Source of the DNA: Photobacterium indicum
Lineage (GTDB): Bacteria; Pseudomonadota; Gammaproteobacteria; Enterobacterales; Vibrionaceae
NCBI RefSeq assembly: GCF_003026215.1
Contig: NZ_PYOC01000004.1
Coordinates: 1 to 64,000 of the forward strand
Direction of reading: 5' to 3'
Length of the DNA stretch: 64,000 nt
Both the position numbers and the translations under genes were made by a program. The notes beneath the pieces are model-generated. The model had not been told where the DNA came from and searched no databases. It saw only the letters and a program-made list of their open reading frames with translations. Positions 26,905-34,377 of this stretch are shown in pieces. The stretch's first letter is position 1; each line of letters starts with the position of its first letter.

Positions 26905-27267
26905 CTATTTAATGTCGCCTGTTTTACGTGATGATAAAATAGTATTTGAACGTATCTCATCGACTTTAAACTGTAGCGCTTTAACTGGATGCCGCCACAA
27001 GAACCTTGGTAACGACCAGCGCACAACATGCATGATTTGCAAACGCTTTGCTGATTGGTAACACTGCCCCTGACATTGTAAACACGTTGGCTTTTCATCG
27101 GCTAAACGACAATTGACCACTCTGTTTTCAACATACTCGAAAAGACTTTCACATTCAGGGCAAATAATTGCCCCACGGTGCAACGTTTTACAATATAGAC
27201 GAATCATCGCCGTCACTGTATCCAGTTCACGTTGCGTACGAACTGAATGTCTATTTAGTACTGTCAT
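26905..27267 (-). CDS. ygbA: YgbA-like protein (nitrous oxide-stimulated promoter family)
   Basis: A small Cys-rich protein of about 120 residues. It has AMIRLYCKTLH followed by a cluster CPECESLFEYV...C...PTCLQCQGQCYQ and a C-terminal MHVVRWSLPRFLWRHPVKAL, the layout of E. coli YgbA. The Cys pattern implies a metal centre. Family members are induced by nitric oxide and linked to nitrosative stress. ATG 27267 is preferred over 27285 because a GATAAT -10 element (27277-27282, minus strand) overlaps the longer start. A perfect FNR box lies just upstream, so anaerobic induction is likely. Confidence 0.82.
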   Translation of the reverse strand: MTVLNRHSVRTQRELDTVTAMIRLYCKTLHRGAIICPECESLFEYVENRVVNCRLADEKPTCLQCQGQCYQSAKRLQIMHVVRWSLPRFLWRHPVKALQFKVDEIRSNTILSSRKTGDIK

Positions 27268-27303
27268 AGTGCGGCTATTATCCACCGCTGCACCATCAGA
27301 CTG

Positions 27304-27317
27304 TTGATTAAGATCAA
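27304..27317 (-). promoter_or_regulatory. Perfect FNR box upstream of the ygbA-like gene
   Basis: TTGAT-TAAG-ATCAA is a full match to the FNR consensus. With GATAAT at 27277-27282 as -10, the box sits near -40 of a start site around 27271, the usual activator position. Confidence 0.75.
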
Positions 27318-27402
27318 AACAATACTTCGATCACGTTTTTATGTTGATAAATACACCACTTTACAGAGTAAAATACTGTAATAAAACCTTCTCTTTCCAG
27401 TC

Positions 27403-28623
27403 TTAAGCATGTTCATTAGATCCTTCAGGTATATAAGATGAAGCTTGCGTAATACATTCATCTAAAGCTAAAGATAAAGCGTGATACTCTGCATTAGCAA
27501 CAACTTGATGTTGTATGAACTTCATTTCTATTTCACCTGCTATCTCTTTTAACCTTTCAGCACCCAAGCTACCTGCCACACCTTTTAAGCTATGTACAAT
27601 TCTGATTGCAGGTTCGCTAATATTGCTTGGCTCACACTGCAATACTAACTGGTGTAATTTTTTCGCATCAGATGCATGTTCATCCTTAAATATGTCTAAA
27701 AGCATTCGCACAGACTCTGGATCGTCACCCATTGCTTCTAGCATAAGTGGAATATCGATAGCAGCCTTTGTTGTTAGCTCTGAAGATATCGGTTCTTTAT
27801 CAGTATCAGCCACTGACAGATCAGTGTTCCCCGACGCTTCATTAGCTTTATTACTTGCGTCGACGATAGATGAGGTCTTCTTTGCTTCTATATTCAGGGG
27901 GGCAGCAACATCGCTGGAATTTTTTATTCCAACAATCAAATATTCATTAATCGCATTAACCACTAAGTAAATAATCTCTGCCAATTTGTCGGCATCATTA
28001 AGAGTTACAGGTTCTTGTTGCTGGTAGCTCTTTTCTAGTCGTTCAGACTCAACTTTTAATCTTGGAGCACCAAGACTACCGGCAACTTCTTTTAAATTAT
28101 GTACTAAGCGTAATGCCTCTTCGATCTGTGAACCTTCAATCAATCCTCTCAATCGTAGTCCGTAAGTTGAATACTCATCTCGAAATATCTCTAACAACAT
28201 CACAACGGATTCTTTGTCACCATCCATACTTTCTAGAATAGAATTGATGTCTAAGATCGTATCTTCTGAGGAATAAAGACGACTCACAGATTGAGGTGAT
28301 TCTTGAGAGGCAACAAATGGTTGCTCGGCTGGGTTAACCGCACTCATTTTTACAGCAGTAAATATTGAAGTAATAGCCAAAAGTGATGTAACGACCATCA
28401 GAGCCATATTAAACAACGCCAGCTTTGAGGCATACACAAGCAAGCCATGTTGCAGTTGTTCTACCTCACTTTCTAAAGTCGATATTTGAGAAATAGCATT
28501 CAATACTTGAGTTAATTGATAAGAAAAGTAGCAGCCTCCTACTATAGAGGCAGCAACAATCACGAGCATGACATAAAGTATTTGACGAGTTCGCCGACAA
28601 TCGAACGACTGCACTTTACTCAT
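27403..28623 (-). CDS. Membrane-anchored protein with two HPt (histidine phosphotransfer) domains
   Basis: A 406-residue protein with two N-terminal membrane helices (about 14-34 and 66-90) around a short periplasmic segment, then two cytoplasmic HPt domains joined by a Ser/Ala-rich linker (about 235-285). The first has VHNLKEVAGSLGA with His175; the second VHSLKGVAGSLGA with His344. Both are preceded by near-repeat segments (SVVMLLEIFRDE; SVRMLLDIFKDE), indicating internal duplication. There is no kinase, receiver, PAS or HAMP domain and no sensor gene nearby, so it is an orphan phosphorelay intermediate. RBS AGGTGG; a Fur-like box lies 33 bp upstream. Confidence 0.87.
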   Translation of the reverse strand: MSKVQSFDCRRTRQILYVMLVIVAASIVGGCYFSYQLTQVLNAISQISTLESEVEQLQHGLLVYASKLALFNMALMVVTSLLAITSIFTAVKMSAVNPAEQPFVASQESPQSVSRLYSSEDTILDINSILESMDGDKESVVMLLEIFRDEYSTYGLRLRGLIEGSQIEEALRLVHNLKEVAGSLGAPRLKVESERLEKSYQQQEPVTLNDADKLAEIIYLVVNAINEYLIVGIKNSSDVAAPLNIEAKKTSSIVDASNKANEASGNTDLSVADTDKEPISSELTTKAAIDIPLMLEAMGDDPESVRMLLDIFKDEHASDAKKLHQLVLQCEPSNISEPAIRIVHSLKGVAGSLGAERLKEIAGEIEMKFIQHQVVANAEYHALSLALDECITQASSYIPEGSNEHA

Positions 28624-28655
28624 TTAACCACCTAAAAAGTTAACATTTAAAGTAA

Positions 28656-28670
28656 GGAGAATGATTCTCA
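28656..28670 (-). promoter_or_regulatory. Fur-like box upstream of the double-HPt gene
   Basis: GGAGAATGATTCTCA matches 12 of 15 positions of the 7-1-7 Fur motif TGATAATGATTATCA and contains a perfect GAGAAT-G-ATTCTC palindrome. Confidence 0.55.
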
Positions 28671-28760
28671 ACACCTTGGTATGAAATCTGTTTTACATGA
28701 CTAAAATAATAGACAATATATTGGTGAATACCAACAAGCGATTACGATGAGAAACAGGCA

Positions 28761-28813
28761 CAAAAAACCACCGAGTTTACTCTTGTGTTGCACAAAAGCA
28801 CGCTAGGTGGTTT
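28761..28813 (-). terminator. Terminator for yejK (minus strand)
   Basis: AAACCACC and GGTGGTTT arms enclose an inner TTGTG-TTG-CACAA hairpin. On the minus strand the stem ends in GGTTTTTTG. Confidence 0.75.
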
Positions 28814-28853
28814 GAGTAAATACCATCGAACTAAGGCGCTAGGCCTCTAGATA

Positions 28854-29867
28854 TTAATTATCAGTATTCAAACGGCGTAATAACTGATCTTTCAAGTTAG
28901 GTGGCGTGCCTTTAATAGTCAAGGTATCGGTTTCAGCATCATAGAAAATACGCTCACCTAATAGCATGCTGTCAAAATTAATCGACATGCCACCACCCGC
29001 ACCCACAAACTTGGTCAATTTACGCATTGCGGTACGATCAGCAGGGAAACTTTCTTCTAGCTCGTAGCCCTGCTTTGACGTGAATTCATAAAAATTAGTG
29101 CCGTCTTCTGCTGGTGGTAACTCACCAGCCAATTCTTTGACCGCCACTTCATCACCAGCTTGTAATTGGCCATTACAGTAGTCATAAACCTGCTTGCGGT
29201 ATTGCTGCTTCTCTTCTTTATCAAGGCGAGAATCGGCACAAAAATCTTCAACGGCTTGCATCAAAACTTGATTTTGTTCTTTAGCATCAAGACCAACGAC
29301 TGCTTGCAGAAAATCTAGGAAGAAATCTGAAATTTTTCGCCCTACACGCCCTTTAATGAACGTCAGGTAACGATTTGAATCCGAATCTGTTTCCCACGAT
29401 GATAAATCAATGCGGGCAACAATATCCATTTTAGCGACATCAAGGTAATCGGTGGCACTGATATCTAATTGCTCAGTCACTTTCATGCTGTGGCAAGTTG
29501 GCAACAAACCAATAAATAAATAATCAGTAGCCAGTGATTGGTATTCTGTCATCACTAATGTGCCAGCTTCAGCGAAGGGATATTTTGCTAGTTCAACCTG
29601 TAAACGCTGCGCTGATTGGTTAGAAAATGTTAAGAAATCCATTTCGCCAGTGCGATATTGTTTCAACCAATGACAAAATTCACTGTCTTCAGCAAAGAGA
29701 GCGAAGCCTTTTGCCCCTTTACTGCTGTATACTCGATGTAGTTCAGCAACGAGACCTTCGGTAGAAGAATCAGCGTCAAGCACTTGATTTCTTAGGTTAA
29801 TCTCGATTTCATCTTGGTCGTTTTTTGTCAGCTGATGAAGGATGACATTAGAAAGTGTAAGACTCAT
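28854..29867 (-). CDS. yejK: Nucleoid-associated protein YejK/NdpA
   Basis: A 337-residue nucleoid-associated protein (37-kDa family) that binds DNA and topoisomerase IV in E. coli. Family features include the N-terminal SLTLSNVILHQLTKNDQDEIEINLR, the central DYLFIGLLPTCHSMKVTEQLDISATDYLDV, RYLTFIKGRVGRKISDFFLDFL and the C-terminal GGMSINFDSMLLGERIFYDAETDTLTIKGTPPNLKDQLLRR. ATG 29867 has a weak SD. It is divergent from yejL-yejM, the same arrangement as E. coli. Confidence 0.95.
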   Translation of the reverse strand: MSLTLSNVILHQLTKNDQDEIEINLRNQVLDADSSTEGLVAELHRVYSSKGAKGFALFAEDSEFCHWLKQYRTGEMDFLTFSNQSAQRLQVELAKYPFAEAGTLVMTEYQSLATDYLFIGLLPTCHSMKVTEQLDISATDYLDVAKMDIVARIDLSSWETDSDSNRYLTFIKGRVGRKISDFFLDFLQAVVGLDAKEQNQVLMQAVEDFCADSRLDKEEKQQYRKQVYDYCNGQLQAGDEVAVKELAGELPPAEDGTNFYEFTSKQGYELEESFPADRTAMRKLTKFVGAGGGMSINFDSMLLGERIFYDAETDTLTIKGTPPNLKDQLLRRLNTDN

Positions 29868-29956
29868 AATGGAAAAGGTTATCAGTAAGACTAGAGTGTG
29901 GGTTATTATAGAGCGCTTTCTTAAACTTTAAACTAAGACATTAAACAAGATTTCCT

Positions 29957-30169
29957 ATGCCAATTACTTCAAAATATACAAATCAGAAAATTGAACAGAT
30001 CATTAGCGATGTGTTTGACGTACTTGAAAAGCATGATGCATCAGCTGAACTAGCGCTGATGGTTGTAGGTAACATCGCAACCAACATCATTAATGCCGAT
30101 GTACCAGCATCAAAGAAAAAAGAAATTGCCGAGCAATTTTCTCAAGCTCTGCTTAAGTCAACTAAATAA
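29957..30169 (+). CDS. yejL: YejL family protein (DUF1414)
   Basis: A 70-residue helical protein (MPITSKYTNQKIEQIISDVFDVLEKH... ALMVVGNIATNIIN) of the DUF1414 family. It is a conserved companion of yejM, 53 bp upstream and presumably in the same operon. Its function is unknown. Confidence 0.92.
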   Translation: MPITSKYTNQKIEQIISDVFDVLEKHDASAELALMVVGNIATNIINADVPASKKKEIAEQFSQALLKSTK

Positions 30170-30222
30170 GATTTAAGTTTGCAGTAGTAAACGATATTTA
30201 AGACTGAGAAGAACTGACATAT

Positions 30223-32082
30223 ATGGTCGCCAGCGGAAATAATTATAAAGACAAAGTCTCACAGCTAATTAGCTGGGGACACTGGTTCAGCTTTTTCAAT
30301 ATCATCGCAGCCATGCTATTAGGCTCGCGATATATTGTGCATTCTGAATGGCCAGAAACCTTACTTGGACAACTTTACCTCTTGTTGAGCTGGGTTGGTC
30401 ATTTTGGTTTTCTGGTATTTGGTCTTTATATATTAATCATTTTCCCTGCGAGCTTTTTGATCCCTTCACAACGCTTAATGCGGTTTTTTGCCGTATTAGT
30501 CGGCACGATTGGTCTAACCGTATTGTTGTTAGATACTCATGCTTACGAAAGTATAAGCTTACATTTAAGTCCCCTTGTTTGGGACCTATTGTTAAGTGGT
30601 GAGAAAACAGATCTGAATGCCCGTTGGCAGTACCTCTTTATTGTTGTTCCGATCATCTTCCTTCTACAGTTAATTCTGTCAGAATGGCTATGGCGAAAAC
30701 TCAGGAAGCTCACTCGTAAACATGTTGGCGTGCCTATCGCTATCGTGTTTGGTATGTCCTTTCTGGGTAGCCATCTTTTATATATTTGGGCTGATGCTAA
30801 CTTGTATCATCCTGTCACTATGCAACGTTCAAATTTTCCATTGTCATACCCAATGACAGCGAAAAGCTTTATGGAAAAGCACGGGCTACTTGATCTTCAA
30901 GATTATGCCAAGCGGAGTGCCGAGCAAGGCTTAAGTGAAAGCCAGCGTATTCGCTACCCAACTGAGAAGTTGAATTTTGATGGCTTGGGTACAGGTCAAA
31001 ACCTACTCGTCGTGATGGTTGATAACCTTCGCAGTGACATGGTTAACAACAAAACCATGCCTAACCTATTTGCGTTTGCTAACCAAAATCTAAACTACAC
31101 CAATCATTACAGTGCTAACAATGACAACATAGTGGGTATTTTTGGTTTGTTCTACGGGTTACCTGGTGGTTACGTTAATAGCGTACGCGCAGAAGGAACT
31201 ACCCCGATACTTCTGAATACATTGGAGAAACGCGGTTATGACTTTGGCCTGTTCAGTGGTAATCAATTTAAATCTTCAATTTACTCTCAAGCTATTTTTA
31301 ATGATGAACAGCTTGAAGAGCAATTATCGAAAAAATCAGAGCAAAAAACTAACGATAATCTAGCAATTGCAGATTGGACAACTTGGTTAGGTGAACAGAA
31401 TAATAACCCATGGTTCAGTTATCTAGAGCTAACATCTGTGGAAGAATTCGAAGAAGGTGGTGATTATGTACCACAATTCACCCCTTCGCTGGGTACCGTT
31501 AAAATAAATACCGTAGGCGTAGATTCCAATCTGTTGCTTAAAAATAGTTACCGCAACGCGGCATATCATGTTGATCAGCAAATTGCTGATATTCTCGACG
31601 AACTAGAACGTAAACAGGTACTTGATAACACGATTGTTATTATCACAGCTAATCACGGTACTGAATTTAACGAGACAGGCACCAATAGCTGGGGTGCAGA
31701 CACCAACTATAGCCAGTACCAATTAAAAGTACCTATGGTTATACATTGGCCACAGCAAGCACCAGCAAAAATTGACCGTATAACCAGTCATTTAGATGTG
31801 GTACCGACCCTAATGGAATCACTACTAGAAGTCGCTTCAGCACCAACAACGTACAGCAGTGGTACGAACCTGTTTGAGAAAGATCCCAAACGACGCTGGA
31901 TTCTCGCTGGAGATGACCGTGATATCGTAATGATTCAGAAAAACAGCACTACTGTCGTTGATAAGTACGGTAATTACCGTGTTTACGATGAAGATTACAA
32001 GCTGATGAGTGAAGGTAAACCTAGGTTATCGACTTTAATGCAGGTAATGAATGAACTAAAACGCTTTTACCAGCCAAATTAG
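30223..32082 (+). CDS. yejM: Inner-membrane LPS-sensing protein YejM/PbgA/LapC
   Basis: A 619-residue protein with five N-terminal transmembrane helices (up to about residue 195), a linker and a periplasmic alkaline-phosphatase/sulfatase-fold domain (about 250-600). In enterics it senses periplasmic LPS and protects LpxC from LapB/FtsH degradation; its hydrolase domain is thought to be non-catalytic. Visible are MVDNLRSDMV, NYTNHYSANND, GVFG-like IVGIFGLFYGLP and ITANHGTEFNE in place of the metal-binding DHGE of active sulfatases. It follows yejL, as in E. coli. Confidence 0.93.
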   Translation: MVASGNNYKDKVSQLISWGHWFSFFNIIAAMLLGSRYIVHSEWPETLLGQLYLLLSWVGHFGFLVFGLYILIIFPASFLIPSQRLMRFFAVLVGTIGLTVLLLDTHAYESISLHLSPLVWDLLLSGEKTDLNARWQYLFIVVPIIFLLQLILSEWLWRKLRKLTRKHVGVPIAIVFGMSFLGSHLLYIWADANLYHPVTMQRSNFPLSYPMTAKSFMEKHGLLDLQDYAKRSAEQGLSESQRIRYPTEKLNFDGLGTGQNLLVVMVDNLRSDMVNNKTMPNLFAFANQNLNYTNHYSANNDNIVGIFGLFYGLPGGYVNSVRAEGTTPILLNTLEKRGYDFGLFSGNQFKSSIYSQAIFNDEQLEEQLSKKSEQKTNDNLAIADWTTWLGEQNNNPWFSYLELTSVEEFEEGGDYVPQFTPSLGTVKINTVGVDSNLLLKNSYRNAAYHVDQQIADILDELERKQVLDNTIVIITANHGTEFNETGTNSWGADTNYSQYQLKVPMVIHWPQQAPAKIDRITSHLDVVPTLMESLLEVASAPTTYSSGTNLFEKDPKRRWILAGDDRDIVMIQKNSTTVVDKYGNYRVYDEDYKLMSEGKPRLSTLMQVMNELKRFYQPN

Positions 32083-32106
32083 CCTTCAGCCAAACCCGCA
32101 ATAATT

Positions 32107-32133
32107 AAAGGCAGCGATTTCGTTGCCTTTTTT
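32107..32133 (+). terminator. Terminator after yejM
   Basis: AAAGGCAGCG-ATTT-CGTTGCCTTT (one G-T wobble) followed by TTT. Confidence 0.85.
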
Positions 32134-32149
32134 ATATCGACTGCCTCGT

Positions 32150-32212
32150 CCTAAAATAGTGTCCGTCCTGAGATAAGTTGACACATTAGAACTGAGCCTA
32201 AAGTTGACTACG
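32150..32212. mobile_element. Possible insertion-sequence end remnant
   Basis: The segment around AGTGTCCGTCCTGAGATAAG then TTGACACATTAGAACTGAGC looks like an IS terminal repeat (IS3-like in style) by recollection only. No transposase ORF, second end or target duplication was found. Confidence 0.22.
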
Positions 32213-32488
32213 TTAATGGTATTCAGCATTATCGGCATAACACTGTTCGTAACCATCATTCCAACCACTCGCATATTTATCTTCAACCTTCATTCGCTCG
32301 GGATCTCGACGAAAGCCCTCTAAATAGGTGTTCAGATCTTCTTTACGGCTATTACACCCATCTTGATAGCCATCGAGATAGTGTCGAGTGAAGCCTAAAT
32401 TCGATAACTGATCATGCCGTGTAGCAGAGCATCCGCTCAAAATAATCAACATGCCAGCAGCAATACTTATACGCACAATTAAGAACAT
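32213..32488 (-). CDS. Small lipoprotein of unknown function
   Basis: A 91-residue lipoprotein with lipobox LSGC and lipidated Cys20. The mature part has HYLDGYQDGCNSRKEDLNTY... and KYASGWNDGYEQCYAD, two similar GYxDGC / GWNDGYEQC segments suggesting an internal repeat and possible disulphides. ATG 32488 is preferred over a GTG at 32500 because GAGGG lies 5 nt before it. It lies downstream of the possible IS remnant and converges on yejM. I do not recognise the family. Confidence 0.75.
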   Translation of the reverse strand: MFLIVRISIAAGMLIILSGCSATRHDQLSNLGFTRHYLDGYQDGCNSRKEDLNTYLEGFRRDPERMKVEDKYASGWNDGYEQCYADNAEYH

Positions 32489-32754
32489 CAGTGCCCTCAC
32501 TATTCATTGCTTTAGTCTTTAAAACTAGTCAATCAAGGCATTTGAATTTGTCTCATTTTTAACACCCAGCAAAAATTATCATGATGATTTATCATTCTCG
32601 AGACTGTACTTAATGTGCCGATGAGGCATACATCGCAATTTTATAAATCTAAATGATTTATCCCGACATAGTGGGGGGTATACGCATACTTTTAGCGAAA
32701 TTTGGTTAAAAATAAGCTCATATTAATCGATACATATCATTTGGAACTGCGCTA

Positions 32755-34377
32755 GTGGCAAGTAATCAACAGCTAAGTATTTTCTATCAGAGAATTATCG
32801 AGCAATGGGGAAAGGCCCATAGCTTGCGTACAATTTGTGAGTTAACTTGCCGTAATTTTTGTGAAAGCTTTAATGCACTGCATTGCCAAATCATTGTCGA
32901 CTCTCAATCAACGTGGAAAGTTTTACTTAAGATGAATCGCCAAGGGATAAGCTATCAATCTCCTCCTTGTGAGATTTCTGATAGTAATCATTTTCCATTA
33001 GATCAAATCATAGAATTCACAAAGCACAACCAACCACATGTTACACACCAACATGATGTACAACGTTTATGGCTACCTTTAGAGCGTCGATCTCGCATTA
33101 TAGGATGCTTAGTGGTTGATATACCGCTTAGCGAACCACAACTAGATTGTCAGGCATTTTCCACGCTAACCTCATTGCTAGCCTCAGAAATTGATACAGG
33201 CTTTCTTACTCAGTCTATTCAAGATGAGCTCTGGGGGCGGCGTTCAGCTGAACGTGAATTAGAAATTAGTCAGCACGAGCAAAAAAACTTATTAGAACAA
33301 CTACAAGCATTACATGATATTTCTTTTAGGCTTTGGCGTACGCACTCAATGAACGAGATGCTTTATACCGCTGTTGAAGAAGGAAAAAAACAGTTACAAA
33401 TTGATCGTATGGCCATTTTTATTAGCAACAAAAATAACCGTATGCGCGGTACTTATGGTACAGATCTGCATGGTAAAACGGTTGATGAACATTATTTTGA
33501 ATCCGACATTCCTAATCAATGGTATTTAGCACACACCCGATCAAATAAAGAATACCTAGCGATTGAAAATAATACGCCGCTGTATCACAACCTTAAACAA
33601 GTCGGCTTTGGTTGGAGTTGTTATATTGCCCTATGGGATGAAGATACCCCTGTAGGTTGGATCGCTTGTGATAACTTACTAACAGGCACCCCATTGTATG
33701 ACTACCACCCTCACTTACTCAAACAATTTGGTTTTATTCTGTCTCAGAATATCGTGCGCAGGCAAGCTGAAGAGAACCTTAGAAACCTCAATAAAGAATT
33801 GGAACAACGTGTCACAGAAAGAACCGCAGAGCTTGAGCTTGTAAATCAAAAGCTAGAAAGTTTATCGAAACTCGATCCGCTTACTAACATTGCTAACCGT
33901 AGAGTGTTTGATGAAAGAATCATCGAAGAATGGCGTCGAGCTGAACGGCATCAGCTGCCTTTATCCTTATTGATCATGGATGTGGATAATTTTAAATCTT
34001 ACAACGACAATTACGGGCATGCTGCTGGTGATCTGTGTTTAAAGGCTATTGCTACCACATTAGAAAAACTAGAACGTAGAGCAGGTGCATTATTTGCTCG
34101 CTACGGAGGTGAAGAGTTTGTGCTCTTGCTACCTGGGCAAGATACACATGCGGCACAATATTCAGCCACACAAGCATTAACTGAAATTCAACAACTGAAA
34201 CTAACCAGAACAAAATGTGCCAATACTAACTGTGACTCGACAATCGTCACAATCAGTATTGGAGTAAGTACGGTTATTCCGGCTGCACACCGCTCTTATC
34301 ATGAATTATTCAAACAAGCCGATATGGCACTGTATGAAGCCAAATCACAAGGTCGTAATCGCTACTTTGTCATTTAG
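32755..34377 (+). CDS. Diguanylate cyclase with N-terminal GAF-like regions
   Basis: A 540-residue soluble protein. Two GAF-like stretches (about 20-155 and 190-335: MLYTAVEEGKKQLQIDRMAIFI..., GWIACDNLL) are followed by a coiled coil (about 338-375, EENLRNLNKELEQRVTERTAELELV) and a GGDEF domain (about 380-540) with the intact active-site motif G451-G-E-E-F. The inhibitory I-site should read RxxD at 442-445 but is RAGA, so product inhibition may be lost. Start is GTG 32755 with GGA upstream; no better ATG was seen. Its 3' end overlaps topB by 4 bp. It probably makes c-di-GMP in response to a small-ligand or redox signal. Confidence 0.9.
   Translation: MASNQQLSIFYQRIIEQWGKAHSLRTICELTCRNFCESFNALHCQIIVDSQSTWKVLLKMNRQGISYQSPPCEISDSNHFPLDQIIEFTKHNQPHVTHQHDVQRLWLPLERRSRIIGCLVVDIPLSEPQLDCQAFSTLTSLLASEIDTGFLTQSIQDELWGRRSAERELEISQHEQKNLLEQLQALHDISFRLWRTHSMNEMLYTAVEEGKKQLQIDRMAIFISNKNNRMRGTYGTDLHGKTVDEHYFESDIPNQWYLAHTRSNKEYLAIENNTPLYHNLKQVGFGWSCYIALWDEDTPVGWIACDNLLTGTPLYDYHPHLLKQFGFILSQNIVRRQAEENLRNLNKELEQRVTERTAELELVNQKLESLSKLDPLTNIANRRVFDERIIEEWRRAERHQLPLSLLIMDVDNFKSYNDNYGHAAGDLCLKAIATTLEKLERRAGALFARYGGEEFVLLLPGQDTHAAQYSATQALTEIQQLKLTRTKCANTNCDSTIVTISIGVSTVIPAAHRSYHELFKQADMALYEAKSQGRNRYFVI

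Noticed and set aside
32575..32610. Fur-like ATTATCATGATGATTTATC upstream of the GGDEF gene
   Set aside because: Hexamer phasing does not fit the Fur motif well; too weak to list as a site.
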